Shown here piece by piece: positions 1-8,926 of a DNA stretch of 64,000 nt. The stretch lies in NCBI RefSeq assembly GCF_004210215.2, contig NZ_CP067394.1, positions 3,038,001 through 3,102,000 of the forward strand. The letters run 5' to 3'. Below the pieces are notes generated by a model that was not told where the DNA came from, made no database searches, and saw only the letters and a list, made by a program, of their open reading frames with translations. This DNA is from Cryobacterium sp. SO1 (GTDB lineage: Bacteria; Actinomycetota; Actinomycetes; Actinomycetales; Microbacteriaceae). The position numbers were made by a program, and so were the translations under genes. The stretch's first letter is position 1; each line of letters begins with the position of its first letter.

Positions 1-57
1 AGCTGAGCACCACAAACCCGAGTTTTCAGGTGCTTAACTCACGGTTCGCGAGAGGGG
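1..57. repeat. Half-copy of intergenic palindromic repeat
   Basis: Positions 28-57 (AGGTGCTTAACTCACGGTTC and following bases) closely match the right arm of the large palindrome at 915-988, which reads AGGTGCTTAGCTCACAGTTC at 957-976. The left arm would lie before the window start, so only part of the element is visible. Together the two copies flank the first gene. Confidence 0.6.
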
Positions 58-83
58 CCGAGCACCCATGCGCGAGGGGTTTA

Positions 84-911
84 ATGGGAGGCATGAACCA
101 TGTGTTGCAGCTCAACGACGGTCACACCATCCCCCAGCTCGGCCTCGGGGTCTACAAGATCCCGGAGGACCTGGCCGCCGGCGCCGTCGAGATCGCGCTG
201 GAAGCCGGCTACCGGCACATCGACACCGCAGCGCTCTACGCCAACGAACGCGGCGTCGGTGCGGGCCTGGCCCGGGTGGCACTCCCCCGGGACGAGGTGT
301 TCGTCACCACCAAGGTCTGGAACGCCGACCACGGCTACGACAACACCCTGCGCGCCTTCGACGAGAGTCTGGCCAAGCTGGGCCTGGACTACGTCGACCT
401 CTACCTGATCCACTGGCCGGCGCCCCGGCAGGACCGTTACATCGACACCTACCGCGCCCTGGAGGCCCTCCGCGCCGACGGCCGGGCCCGGTCGATCGGG
501 GTGTCGAACTTCCACACCCATCACCTGGACCGTTTGCTAGCCGAGACCGACATCGTGCCCGCGGTCAACCAGGTGGAGCTGCACCCCTGGCTGGCGCAGA
601 CCGAGGTGCGGGCCTACAACGCGGCCCACGGTATCCTCACCGAGGACTGGTCGCCGCTGGCCCGGGGCCGGGCGATCGGCAACGCCACCCTCGCCGCCAT
701 CGGCGCCCGCTACGGCAAATCCGCCGCCCAGGTGGTGTTGCGCTGGCACATCGAGCTCGGCAACGTGGTGATTCCCAAGTCGGTGACGCCGTCGCGCATC
801 CGGGAGAACCTCGACGTTTTCGACTTCACCCTGGATGCCGCCGATCACGCCACCCTCCGGTCCCTGGACGCCGACGAGCGAACCGGCAAAGACCCCGACG
901 ACTTTGACTAA
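84..911 (+). CDS. Aldo/keto reductase, 2,5-diketogluconate reductase-like
   Basis: NADPH-dependent carbonyl reductase of the AKR superfamily, a cytosolic TIM barrel of about 275 residues, the usual family length. The tetrad is visible in order: Asp in YRHIDTAALY, Tyr in ALYANE, Lys in TTKVWN and His in LIHWPAP. IGVSNF and IPKSVTP are typical of the cofactor-binding half. Two starts are possible: ATG 84, with GAGGGG at 74-79, or ATG 93, whose GGGAGG at 86-91 lies too close; 84 is chosen. The substrate cannot be told. The gene is convergent with a second reductase and stands alone between two copies of an intergenic palindrome. Confidence 0.88.
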   Translation: MGGMNHVLQLNDGHTIPQLGLGVYKIPEDLAAGAVEIALEAGYRHIDTAALYANERGVGAGLARVALPRDEVFVTTKVWNADHGYDNTLRAFDESLAKLGLDYVDLYLIHWPAPRQDRYIDTYRALEALRADGRARSIGVSNFHTHHLDRLLAETDIVPAVNQVELHPWLAQTEVRAYNAAHGILTEDWSPLARGRAIGNATLAAIGARYGKSAAQVVLRWHIELGNVVIPKSVTPSRIRENLDVFDFTLDAADHATLRSLDADERTGKDPDDFD

Positions 912-914
912 AAA

Positions 915-988
915 CCCCCGCGAACTGTGAGAAAAGCACCTTCCCAGCGCGTGGGAAGGTGCTTAGCTCACAGTTCGCGAAAAGGGGG
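915..988. repeat. Long intergenic palindrome, probable bidirectional terminator
   Basis: CGCGAACTGTGAG (919-931) pairs with CTCACAGTTCGCG (967-979), and AAGCACCTTCCCA (934-946) pairs with TGGGAAGGTGCTT (952-964). Flanking CCCCC and GGGGG extend the stem. It lies exactly between two convergent genes and lacks a U-run. A half copy is at the window start. Confidence 0.75.
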
Positions 989-995
989 ACGGGAC

Positions 996-1976
996 TTACC
1001 AGCGCTCGTGGATGGACTCGCGCAGCAGGCGGTCGTAGATCGACTGCACGCCCTCCATGAACTCGATGGGCAGGGCGGGCAGGGCGCCGGCGGATGCGTT
1101 GCCCTCGGCCTGCTTCACCGACCGGGCGCCGGGGATCACCGAGGAGACCCCGTCGATCTGCGCGACCCAGGCCAGCGCGGCCTGCGCGGGTGTGAGGCCC
1201 TCCGGCACCAGCGCGGCGAACTCGCTCGCGGCGCTCAGGCCGGTCTCGTAGTCGACGCCGGAGAAGGTCTCGCCCACATCGAAGGCGCTGCCGTCGCGGT
1301 TGTAGTTGCGGTGGTCGTTCTCGGCGAACACCGTCTGGCGGGTGTACCTGCCGGTGAGCAGGCCGCTGGCCAGCGGCACCCGGGCGATGATGCCGACGCC
1401 CGCGGCGCGCGCGGCCGGAAGGACCTCGTCGAGCGGCTTCAGCCTGAACGCGTTGAGGATGATCTGCACGGTCGCGATGCCGGGCCGGGCGATGGCCGCC
1501 AGCGCCTGCTCGCAGGTCTCCACACTCACGCCGTAGTTGGCGATGACACCCTCGTCGACGAGGGTATCCAGGGCGTCGTAAACCTCGCCGGACTCGAAGA
1601 CCGCGCTGGGCGGGCAGTGCAGCTGCACCAGGTCGAGGGTCTCGGTGCCGAGGTTCCGGCGGGACCGCTCGGTCCAGGCGCGGAAGTTCTCGAGCACGTA
1701 GTTCTCCGGCAGCTGCTCGGCCCTGCGGCCCATCTTCGTGGCCACGGTGATATCCGCACCGCTGTGCTCGAGGAAATGCCCGATGATCTGCTCACTACGG
1801 CCGTCGCCATAGACGTCCGCGGTGTCGAAGAAGGTGACGCCGGCCTCAACGGAGGCGGCGAGTACCGCGGTGGCGTCGGATTCGGTGACGTCGCCCCAGT
1901 CGGCGCCCAGCTGCCAGGTGCCCAGTCCGATGACGGAGACGGTGCGGCCGGTTCTGCCCAGTGTTCTCTTATCCAT
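996..1976 (-). CDS. Aldo/keto reductase, Tas/YajO-like
   Basis: A second AKR-superfamily reductase (326 aa) from a different branch than the gene at 84. It begins RTLGRTGRTVSVIGLGTW, typical of the general AKR family. The catalytic residues lie in FFDTADVYGDG (Asp, Tyr), VATKMG (Lys) and VQLHCPP (His). The start ATG 1976 is supported by a -10-like TAGGCT whose last base is 7 nt upstream on the minus strand, so the mRNA may be leaderless. Convergent with the preceding reductase; the substrate is unknown. Confidence 0.88.
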   Translation of the reverse strand: MDKRTLGRTGRTVSVIGLGTWQLGADWGDVTESDATAVLAASVEAGVTFFDTADVYGDGRSEQIIGHFLEHSGADITVATKMGRRAEQLPENYVLENFRAWTERSRRNLGTETLDLVQLHCPPSAVFESGEVYDALDTLVDEGVIANYGVSVETCEQALAAIARPGIATVQIILNAFRLKPLDEVLPAARAAGVGIIARVPLASGLLTGRYTRQTVFAENDHRNYNRDGSAFDVGETFSGVDYETGLSAASEFAALVPEGLTPAQAALAWVAQIDGVSSVIPGARSVKQAEGNASAGALPALPIEFMEGVQSIYDRLLRESIHERW

Positions 1977-2025
1977 AGGGTCAAGCCTAACGACGGCGTG
2001 CGGCGCCGGCGGGAGGCCGACCGGG

Positions 2026-2898
2026 TCACCGCGTCGACGGGACCGTGGCCGGCTCAGCGGCGGGTGCGCCGGACCCGTCGATCACCCGCACCAGCACCTT
2101 GGCGATGCGGCTGCGCACGATGTGGTCGTTGGCCTCCACCCGGTGGGTGTGCACGTGCCGCATCCGCTCCACGACCCGCAAGCTGCCCGGCGCCACGAAG
2201 GCGTCGAGGGTTCCGTAGATCAGGTCGACAGGCACGTGCAGGCTGGCGATGTCGCTCACCATCGTCTGCGATTCGATGCAGTGCTCGAGCGACTTCACAA
2301 ACGGGGTCCAGGTGTTTTCGTTCAGCTCCAGGATGCCCTTGGGCAGCAGTCGTCCGAGCACCGCGGCGTTGGCGAGGGTGAAGTCCTTGTTCGAGCGCAG
2401 GAACTCGTAGGCGCGCAGGTACGCGGTGACCCTGGCGCGCACCCACGGGTCGCCGATGTCGGTGGGTGAGAGGTAGATCGGCGGTCCCACCAGCACCAGG
2501 CGGGCGACCCGCAGGCCTCGCCGGGTGTACCAGCGCTGCTCGGCGGCGTACCGGGTGGCGATCAGGCTGCCCAGCGAATGCCCGACGAGCACGAACGGCT
2601 CGCGCAGGTTGAGTGCCCGGATGGTGGCGGCGAGCGCCGCGACATGGTCGTCGAGGGTGTACTCGCAGTCCGGCGGTGCCGGTGACGCGCCGTGGCCGAG
2701 GATGTCCACGGCGATGACCCGGTGCCCCGGGGCCAGCAGCGGCACGACCTTGCGAAAGGTGACCGCGGTGGACGCGATGCCGTGCACCAGGATCACAACG
2801 GGGCCGGTGCCGGTGTCGGTCTGGATGCTGAGTCGGGGAGCGCGGCGCCCACGGAGTCTCTCCGTCAGCGCCGCCCAGCGTCGCGATCTGTCGTCCAC
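2026..2898 (-). CDS. Alpha/beta hydrolase
   Basis: Serine hydrolase of the alpha/beta fold, 290 aa. The oxyanion-hole region is VILVHGIAST, the nucleophile elbow is VGHSLGSL, the acid lies in YGTLDAFV and the His in NDHIV. The GTG at 2898 is chosen because GGGAG sits 7 nt upstream and the hydrolase homology begins shortly after; upstream in-frame sequence is arginine-rich and not protein-like. It follows the 70-aa gene at 2922 by 23 nt, so the two are probably co-transcribed. Substrate not predictable; esterase or C-C hydrolase are both possible. Confidence 0.85.
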   Translation of the reverse strand: MDDRSRRWAALTERLRGRRAPRLSIQTDTGTGPVVILVHGIASTAVTFRKVVPLLAPGHRVIAVDILGHGASPAPPDCEYTLDDHVAALAATIRALNLREPFVLVGHSLGSLIATRYAAEQRWYTRRGLRVARLVLVGPPIYLSPTDIGDPWVRARVTAYLRAYEFLRSNKDFTLANAAVLGRLLPKGILELNENTWTPFVKSLEHCIESQTMVSDIASLHVPVDLIYGTLDAFVAPGSLRVVERMRHVHTHRVEANDHIVRSRIAKVLVRVIDGSGAPAAEPATVPSTR

Positions 2899-2921
2899 GG
2901 CGCCGCTCCCGGCGGCCGCGG

Positions 2922-3134
2922 CTAGCGCAGGCCTTCCTTGTAGTCGTTCTTGGCCTTGGTGGAGTCGCGCTCGGCTTCGGCCTTCCTGACATCGGCCTCG
3001 GCCTTCTTGACCTCGGCGTCGGCCTTGGCTTCGTCGAGCTTGTCCGAGACGCGTTCCGTGGCGTCTTCGGTCGCGCGGCCGATCTTCTGGCCGGTGGCCG
3101 CGAGCGCGTCCTTGGCGTCGTCTGCGAATCCCAT
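2922..3134 (-). CDS. Small charged helical protein
   Basis: A 70-residue, Ala/Lys/Glu/Asp-rich protein without cysteines or membrane segments, predicted as one long amphipathic helix (for example DEAKADAEVKKAEADVRKAE). It resembles small CsbD- or LEA-like stress proteins of actinobacteria in composition, but no specific family was recognised. The ATG has an excellent AGGAGG Shine-Dalgarno 5-6 nt upstream. It is first in a two-gene operon with the hydrolase. Confidence 0.7.
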   Translation of the reverse strand: MGFADDAKDALAATGQKIGRATEDATERVSDKLDEAKADAEVKKAEADVRKAEAERDSTKAKNDYKEGLR

Positions 3135-3296
3135 GGTTCCTCCTCGAGCGAGAACTGACTAGTCGTGCGGGCAACGGCGCCGCAGAAATCGGCGCCTCTT
3201 CGAGCGTACGACCCGGCCCCAGGCCGAGACTCGATTGTGATCCGACTCCCAGAAACCGTCCAGATTGCGGATGCGGCCCGACCCTACAGTTGGCCC

Positions 3297-4217
3297 ATGA
3301 GCTACAGCACGGAGACAGACGGCACCGCGGCGACTGGCCCGCAACAACGGCACGGCCGCCTGACCGGGCGGATCGGTGCCACCGCCGTCCTGGCACTCGC
3401 CGCCCTGCTCCTGGCCGGCTGTACGGCCTCCGGTTCGAACAGCGCCACCGACTCCGGCGTCCGCTCCGAGTCGATGGATGCCGGCACCGTGCCCGGCGAG
3501 ATGGCCGCGCCCGGCGAGGCTGTCGCCGGGGACGCCGCTATCGCCGATCGTTCGGTGATCACGACGGGTTCGGTGTCGCTGACCGTTGCCGACCCGATCC
3601 GGTCGGCCGAGGATGCCGCGACGATCGTGGAGGAGGCCGGCGGCCGGGTCGACAGCCGCACCGAGACCCCTGAGACCGAGAACCAGTCCGCGAGCGCGAA
3701 CCTGTCGCTGCGCATCCCGATCGGAGACCTCGACCGCACCCTCGACGCGCTCCGGGCGCTCGGCACGGTGAACTACGTGTCGCTCAACGCCTCCGACGTC
3801 ACCCAACAGAGCCAGGATCTCGACGCCAGGATCACGTCCCTCACCACCTCCGTCGACCGGCTGCTGGCGCTGATGGCGCAGGCCACCACCACCACCGACC
3901 TGATCGCCATCGAGGGTGAGCTCTCGGCCCGTCAGGCCGAGCTGGAGGGTATGAAATCGCAGCGCGACTACCTCACCGACCAGGTCGAGTACTCCACCAT
4001 CGCCCTGGACCTGTACTCCACCGGCACCGTCGCCCCCGGCGCCCCTGACAACTTCTGGACCGGCATCGTCGCCGGCTGGACCACCCTGGTGACGGCGCTC
4101 GGAGCCCTGCTGGTGGGCATCGGTTTCGCCCTGCCGTGGCTGGCCATCGTGGCGGTGGCCGGCGGGATCGTCGTTCTGATCGTGCGCCTGGCCACGCGGA
4201 AGGGAAAGGCTACGTAG
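3297..4217 (+). CDS. DUF4349 lipoprotein
   Basis: A 306-aa surface lipoprotein. After a positively charged N-terminus there is a hydrophobic stretch ending LLAGC (lipobox, Cys42). The DUF4349 domain follows (ITTGSVSLTVADP to STIALDLYS) with a coiled-coil part near residues 190-225 (DLDARITSLTTSVDRLLALM), then one C-terminal transmembrane helix and a basic tail. The ATG 3297 is chosen over an earlier in-frame ATG because TACAGT at 3285-3290 ends exactly 6 nt upstream, as in leaderless genes. The molecular function of the family is unknown; cell-envelope location is likely. Confidence 0.85.
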   Translation: MSYSTETDGTAATGPQQRHGRLTGRIGATAVLALAALLLAGCTASGSNSATDSGVRSESMDAGTVPGEMAAPGEAVAGDAAIADRSVITTGSVSLTVADPIRSAEDAATIVEEAGGRVDSRTETPETENQSASANLSLRIPIGDLDRTLDALRALGTVNYVSLNASDVTQQSQDLDARITSLTTSVDRLLALMAQATTTTDLIAIEGELSARQAELEGMKSQRDYLTDQVEYSTIALDLYSTGTVAPGAPDNFWTGIVAGWTTLVTALGALLVGIGFALPWLAIVAVAGGIVVLIVRLATRKGKAT

Positions 4218-4227
4218 GCTTGCGGGT

Positions 4228-5421
4228 GTGACCGAGTCTTCCCGCCCCGCAGGGCCCTCCCGCACCGTTCCGACGGTCCTGCTCGACGACGCTCTCCTCG
4301 GTCGCATCCGCTCCCGCGCCGCCGGGCACGACGCCGCCAATACCTTCCCGTTCGACGACGTCACCGAGCTGGCCGAGGCCGGCTACCTGCGCGCCCTGGT
4401 GCCCACCCGGTTCGGCGGCCTGGGCCTCACCCTGCCGCAGCTGGCCGCCGAGCAGGCCCGGTTGGCCGCGCACGCCCCGGCCACTGCTCTGGCGGTGAAC
4501 ATGCACCTGGTCTGGACCGGCGTCGCCAAGGCCATGCACGACCGGGGCGATACCGCCCTCGAATTCGTTCTCACCGAGGCCGCGCAGGGCACGATCTTCG
4601 GTTTCGGAGTCAGCGAGCCGGGCAACGACCTGGTGCTGTTCGGCTCGTCGACGGATGCCGCGCCGCAGCCCGGCGGCGGCTACCGGTTCACCGGCACCAA
4701 GGTGTTCACCTCACTGTCCCCGGTCTGGACCCAGCTGGGCACCATGGGCCTGGACAGTTCCGACCCGGCCCGGCCGCTGATCGTGTGGGCGTTCCTGGAC
4801 CGCGCCGACCCCGGTATCACCCGCAACGACGACTGGGACACCCTCGGCATGCGCGGCAGCCAGAGCCAGACCACGGTGCTCGACGGTGCGTTCGCGCCCG
4901 CCGCCCGGGTGGTGCGCACCCTGGCACCCGGACCGGTGAACGACCCGCTGATCTTCGGCATCTTCGCCACCTTCGAGATCCTGCTCTCCAGCGTGTACAC
5001 CGGCATCGCCCAGCGGGCGCTGGAGCTCGGTGTTGCGGCCGCGAAACGGCGCCGCTCGGCCAAGAACGACGGCCGTCCGCTCGCCCAGGATCCGGACATC
5101 CGCCGCCGCATCGCCGAGGCGGCCCTGCTGCTGGATGCCGTGTACCCCCAGATTCAGACGCTGGCCGGCGACGTGGACGCCCTCGCCGATCACGGCCCGT
5201 TCTGGTTCGCGAAACTGGCCGGACTCAAACATCGCAGCGTGGAGAGCGCCAAACAGGTCGTCGACCTGATGCTGCGCGTGAACGGCGGGGCCAGTTACTT
5301 CGCCGGGGATGAACTCGGCCGGCTCTACCGTGACGTGCTGGCCGGGCTGTTCCACCCGTCCAACGCCGATTCGGCGCACGCAACCGTCGCGACAGCCTGG
5401 CTCGGCCCGCTCGATGACTGA
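4228..5421 (+). CDS. Acyl-CoA dehydrogenase family protein
   Basis: A 397-aa flavoprotein of the acyl-CoA dehydrogenase fold. The N-terminal helical domain contains FGGLGLTLPQLAAEQARLA, the middle beta domain FGFGVSEPGND and FTGTKVFTSLSPVW, and the C-terminal helical domain ends LYRDVLAGLFHPSNADSA. That last segment is more like the DszC/SfnB-type monooxygenase branch than like fatty-acid dehydrogenases, so an FMN-dependent oxygenase role is also possible. The GTG start lies 7 nt after TAGGCT (4215-4220), which overlaps the upstream stop codon. It overlaps thrE by ATGA. Confidence 0.82.
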   Translation: MTESSRPAGPSRTVPTVLLDDALLGRIRSRAAGHDAANTFPFDDVTELAEAGYLRALVPTRFGGLGLTLPQLAAEQARLAAHAPATALAVNMHLVWTGVAKAMHDRGDTALEFVLTEAAQGTIFGFGVSEPGNDLVLFGSSTDAAPQPGGGYRFTGTKVFTSLSPVWTQLGTMGLDSSDPARPLIVWAFLDRADPGITRNDDWDTLGMRGSQSQTTVLDGAFAPAARVVRTLAPGPVNDPLIFGIFATFEILLSSVYTGIAQRALELGVAAAKRRRSAKNDGRPLAQDPDIRRRIAEAALLLDAVYPQIQTLAGDVDALADHGPFWFAKLAGLKHRSVESAKQVVDLMLRVNGGASYFAGDELGRLYRDVLAGLFHPSNADSAHATVATAWLGPLDD

Positions 5422-7060
5422 GCCCACACGCCCGATCCCCTCCCGCATCACCGACCCCCGAAGTGTGGAAGTTGTCCAGTTGACTGCCGTGCCCCAGACC
5501 ATCCCGTCCACGACCGCCACACCCGCAACGATCCCGGCCGCCACGTCGACGATCACCAGCACCCCGGTCAGCTCCGCGACAGCGCCCATCCCCAAGCAGC
5601 CGTACCGGGCGCCGCACCCCACCACCCCGCGGCCGGTCACCACGAGCATCCCGATCCTGCGCGCCGACGCCAGCGGGATCGCCGCGGTGCGCGCCTACGA
5701 GGATGCGCCGAGCACCTCCACCACCGCCATCCCGGTCATCGACATCGCCGCGTACACCCGGTCGGTGCTCGACCTCACCATGCGCCTGGCCGAAGTGATC
5801 TTCTCCTCCGGCGCCGGCGCCGAAGACGCCTCAGCGGCCATGCTCGCCCTCACCCGGGCGTACGGACTGCGCGGCACCGAGGCGAACATCACCCACACGA
5901 TCATCACGCTCACGCACGAGGACCAGTCCACCCACGAGTCCATCTCACGCAGCCGCGACGTCAAGTACCGCACCCTCAACTACGCCAAGCTCACCGCCAC
6001 GTCCGAGCTGATCGCCGACCTCATCGACGAGCCCACGGATGTTGCGGAGGCCCGCAAACGCCTGGCCACGATCGTCTCCTCCAAGCCCCAGGTCACCCTG
6101 CTGTACCGGCGACTTGGCTGGAGCCTCGTCGGCGCCGGCGCCGCGGCGCTGATCGGCGGTGGCCCGATCGTGATCCTCGCCGCCTTCGTCGCCGCGTTCG
6201 TCATCGACTTCCTCACCACGGCGCTCGACAGACGACGGGTTCCGCTGTTCTATCAGACCGTGGTGGGCGGGGCCATCGGCCCGTTGTTCGCCGCGTTCGT
6301 GCCGCTGGTCGACCCCACCGCGACCCCGTCCCTCGTGGTCGTCGCGACCATCATCATGCTCCTGGCCGGGGTGACCACCTTCGGCGCGGTCCACGACACG
6401 CTCTCCGGGTTCTACCTGACCGGCACGGCGCGGCTCATCGAGGCGTTGCTGATCACCGGCGGGCTCGTTGCCGGGGTCGCCGGGGCGTCGCTGGTGCTGT
6501 CCAAGTTCGGCCTCGACCTGCGCATCAACGCCGATCTCGCGCCTACCCTGGGCGTCCTGGCCATCCAGTTGGTCGCCGCGGTGGTCATCGTGGTGGGCTT
6601 CGGCCTGGCCACACAGGTGCCCTGGCGGGCGTTCTGGGTGCTCTGCCTGCTCGGCGCGGTGGCCGAGGCCATCTACCTCGGCGCCATCAGCTCCGGCTTC
6701 GGCTTGGTCTGGTCCTCCGGCGCCGCGGCGATGGGCGCTGGGCTCTTGGCCGCGGTCGGCGCGCGCATCGTGCGCACCCCACCGCTGGTGATCATCGTCT
6801 GCGCGCTCGTGCCGCTGGTGCCGGGCCTGGCCCTGTTCCGTGGGCTGCTGCAGATGTCCGACGGCGATATCAACGGGTTGCTCAACCTGCTCACCGCCGG
6901 CGCGATCGCCGTGGCCCTGGCGGCCAGCGCAATCCTGGCCCAGTTGCTCGTGCAGTATGTCTGGGGCCCGGGGCGCAGCCTGCAGCGCCGCTTCGTCGGC
7001 CCGCTGATGGCCCTGCCCGTGCGGCTGAGCCGCACCACCAAGCCGGGCGCCCGCATCTAG
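5414..7060 (+). CDS. thrE: ThrE-type threonine/serine exporter
   Basis: A 548-aa membrane protein with a long Thr/Pro-rich N-terminal stretch, a cytoplasmic DUF1212 domain (RLAEVIFSSGAGAEDASAAM), then about ten hydrophobic segments. The two halves correspond to the ThrE and ThrE_2 domains of the Corynebacterium glutamicum amino-acid exporter. The start codon is inside the preceding dehydrogenase gene (ATGA), so translation is coupled. The N-terminal extension of roughly 100 residues before the conserved domain is low complexity. Export of threonine or serine is the family role; other small solutes are possible. Confidence 0.82.
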   Translation: MTEPTRPIPSRITDPRSVEVVQLTAVPQTIPSTTATPATIPAATSTITSTPVSSATAPIPKQPYRAPHPTTPRPVTTSIPILRADASGIAAVRAYEDAPSTSTTAIPVIDIAAYTRSVLDLTMRLAEVIFSSGAGAEDASAAMLALTRAYGLRGTEANITHTIITLTHEDQSTHESISRSRDVKYRTLNYAKLTATSELIADLIDEPTDVAEARKRLATIVSSKPQVTLLYRRLGWSLVGAGAAALIGGGPIVILAAFVAAFVIDFLTTALDRRRVPLFYQTVVGGAIGPLFAAFVPLVDPTATPSLVVVATIIMLLAGVTTFGAVHDTLSGFYLTGTARLIEALLITGGLVAGVAGASLVLSKFGLDLRINADLAPTLGVLAIQLVAAVVIVVGFGLATQVPWRAFWVLCLLGAVAEAIYLGAISSGFGLVWSSGAAAMGAGLLAAVGARIVRTPPLVIIVCALVPLVPGLALFRGLLQMSDGDINGLLNLLTAGAIAVALAASAILAQLLVQYVWGPGRSLQRRFVGPLMALPVRLSRTTKPGARI

Positions 7061-7078
7061 CCGACCATAACCGCAAGT

Positions 7079-7109
7079 CCGGCGGCAGCGCGTTCCGCGC
7101 GGCCGCCGG
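7079..7109. terminator. GC-rich hairpin between convergent genes
   Basis: CCGGCGGC (7079-7086) pairs with GCCGCCGG (7102-7109), with an inner CGCG/CGCG pairing. It sits 18 nt after the thrE stop and just beyond the end of the convergent small gene. There is no U-run on either strand. Confidence 0.55.
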
Positions 7110-7126
7110 AGTTGCAGGCCGACCGG

Positions 7127-7372
7127 CTAGTTGGGAACGCTACCCTCAGCGGTCTCGTCCGTGACCTCCTCGTCGACAAACCGGTACGGGATCGGCTCTG
7201 CGGTCTCCCGACCCTTGCGGTAGGTGCGGGTGATCGTCTGGCCGTCTTCGACGGCCTCAAGCACCACCACGTCCTGGTAGCCGCCGTTGGCGAAGTGCAG
7301 TTCGATCTCGGTGCCGGACCCGATCACGTTCGGGCCGAATAGCACTGCCTTGTATGTTTCCTGTGCGTTCAT
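7127..7372 (-). CDS. Hypothetical protein, 81 aa
   Basis: A small soluble protein (MNAQETYKAVLFGPNVIGSG) with alternating beta-like segments and an acidic C-terminus. No family was recognised. ATG 7372 is preferred to an upstream in-frame ATG because GGGAG lies just before it and the sequence upstream is Arg/Cys-rich. It is convergent with thrE. Confidence 0.6.
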   Translation of the reverse strand: MNAQETYKAVLFGPNVIGSGTEIELHFANGGYQDVVVLEAVEDGQTITRTYRKGRETAEPIPYRFVDEEVTDETAEGSVPN

Positions 7373-7583
7373 GATCTCCCGGCTCTCCGTACGACGCCCC
7401 GTCCCAGTGACGAGGCGCCTCATCGCACACAGCTTATGTCGACACCCTGAAAAGGCACAGGGCACGGCATCGCCCCAAATCGGGCCGCACGACGGCGCGC
7501 TCCGGTCTCAAGATGCCCTTTGTGCCGAACCCGCGTAGGGTCAGATCATCCGTGCCGCCCAGGTTCAGGTCGAAGGAGTACAC

Positions 7584-7703
7584 ATGGCTGACAAATCACC
7601 CAAGAAGGATGCGACCAAGAAGGTCGCCGGCAAGTCACTCAAGGAGAAGCGCGCCGACAAGCAGCTGAAGTCCGCTGAGACCGAGAAGGCCCGCAAGCGC
7701 TGA
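7584..7703 (+). CDS. Small Lys-rich protein, 39 aa
   Basis: A very short gene encoding a highly basic peptide (MADKSPKKDATKKVAGKSLK, then EKRADKQLKSAETEKARKR). AAGGAG lies about 6 nt before the ATG. Short Lys-rich proteins of this type are widespread and annotated as hypothetical in actinobacteria; binding to nucleic acid or the ribosome is a guess from charge only. A strong intrinsic terminator follows at 7746. The length is near the lower limit for gene callers, so it may be missing from automated annotation. Confidence 0.75.
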   Translation: MADKSPKKDATKKVAGKSLKEKRADKQLKSAETEKARKR

Positions 7704-7745
7704 CTCGTGTCCTGCCGGGCCTGTCCCGTCCGGCGCTCGAAACGT

Positions 7746-7785
7746 ACCGGTGTCGCCCGTTCAACGGGCGGCACCGGTTTCTTCG
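7746..7785. terminator. Strong intrinsic terminator
   Basis: ACCGGTG (7746-7752) pairs with CACCGGT (7772-7778) and CGCCCG (7754-7759) with CGGGCG (7765-7770), with loop TTCAA, followed by TTTCTTCGTTTCT. It ends the 39-aa gene and may also serve the convergent gene at 7790. Confidence 0.85.
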
Positions 7786-7789
7786 TTTC

Positions 7790-8926
7790 TCAGACCACGA
7801 ACCGCACCCCGGCCGCCACCGCGCCGCCGCCGGGCATGTCGCCGGCGCGCACCGCGAAGATCTCCGCCCCCGACAAGAGCGCCCGGCGCAGGATTTCGTC
7901 GACGACGCCGTAACTGACCGCGTCCTCCGAGTCGCTGAGGGTGACCACCCCGGTCTCCTCGTCGACCAGCCCAGGCACGCTCTGGTCGATATCCACAAAC
8001 AGGGTCTCCACGGCTCCGTAGGTGGCGGCGCGCGCCACGTCGCTGAGGTCGGTGACCGCCCGGCCGTGCGCGGCGCGGCTGGCCATCCGGTCCACGAGCT
8101 GGGTGAGCTCGGCCGCGTAGAGCTCATCCAGGATCCCCCGGGCGGCCCGGCCCAGGTCCTCGTCCGGGGTCTCCTCGGCGTTGCCGCCGATGATGGCGTC
8201 GGTGAGGTTGGGGTAACTGTTCACCGAACGGTAGATACCCGCGAGCGGCTCGGCCGCGGCGAGGATCAGTGGCAGGTCGAGGCCGCTGAGCACCGGGCGC
8301 AACGCCCGGTCGATCGCCCGGGCGTATTGGCGCATCCGCACCTTCTGGCCTTCGCCGCCCTGGATGCGTCCACCCATGATGTGGCTGTCCTGGGTGCGGC
8401 CGTTGATCGACGGCAGGCCCACGGCGTCGGCCACGTCGCTGGGCAGCCCGGGCACCGAGACGGCATAAACCGGGCTCTCCGCGCTGATCTCCAGCAGGCG
8501 CACCGAGTTCTGCGCGACAGCGAGCACAAATGCGGCCTGCGGGAAGGTGACCGCGCGGAGCAACGGCTTGAGGTAGAACCGGTCGGAAACCTCCAGGGCC
8601 GTGTTGAGCCGGTTGGGCAGCCGGAAGGTGCGCACACTGGTGGGGGTGGCGAAGATGGCCAGGCTGTACGACAACAGCCGCCAGAAGTCGACGTCCTCGA
8701 TCAGGTCCACCAGGATTTCTTCCTGCTGCTCGATCAGGTGCCGGTCGGTGCCGGCGGCCCGCAACTGCTGCACCGCCTCGGAGAGCTGGTTCTTCAGCTC
8801 CACCCTGGCCATGTCGGCGTCCTTGGGCAACGGGGTGGTGCTGAGGTAGATCGACACGCACGGATGCTCACGAACCCCGGCTAGGGCGTCAACGTCGTCT
8901 CGGGTGGGTATGTCGGTGTGAAGCAC
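7790..8926 (-). CDS. baeRF-like protein (release-factor fold)
   Basis: A 378-aa soluble protein that resembles the bacterial archaeo-eukaryotic release factor (baeRF) families. The N-terminal part has the typical pattern CVSIYLSTTPLPKDADMARV, then a helical ELKNQLSEAVQQLRAAGTD, FWRLLSYSLAIF and FYLKPLLRAV. The middle part resembles the eRF1 domain 2/3 layout (FVLAVAQNSVRLLEI). The C-terminal part ends in a small strand-rich domain (GAEIFAVRAGDMPGGGAVAA). GTG 8926 has AAGGAG about 8 nt upstream. Relatives act on stalled or resting ribosomes, but no GGQ-type motif is visible, so peptide release is unlikely. Confidence 0.65.
   Translation of the reverse strand: MLHTDIPTRDDVDALAGVREHPCVSIYLSTTPLPKDADMARVELKNQLSEAVQQLRAAGTDRHLIEQQEEILVDLIEDVDFWRLLSYSLAIFATPTSVRTFRLPNRLNTALEVSDRFYLKPLLRAVTFPQAAFVLAVAQNSVRLLEISAESPVYAVSVPGLPSDVADAVGLPSINGRTQDSHIMGGRIQGGEGQKVRMRQYARAIDRALRPVLSGLDLPLILAAAEPLAGIYRSVNSYPNLTDAIIGGNAEETPDEDLGRAARGILDELYAAELTQLVDRMASRAAHGRAVTDLSDVARAATYGAVETLFVDIDQSVPGLVDEETGVVTLSDSEDAVSYGVVDEILRRALLSGAEIFAVRAGDMPGGGAVAAGVRFVV

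Noticed and set aside
927..2381. Long open frame on the plus strand opposite the second reductase
   Set aside because: It is the antisense shadow of a clear AKR gene in high-GC DNA; the product is Gly/Arg/Ala-rich with no family features.
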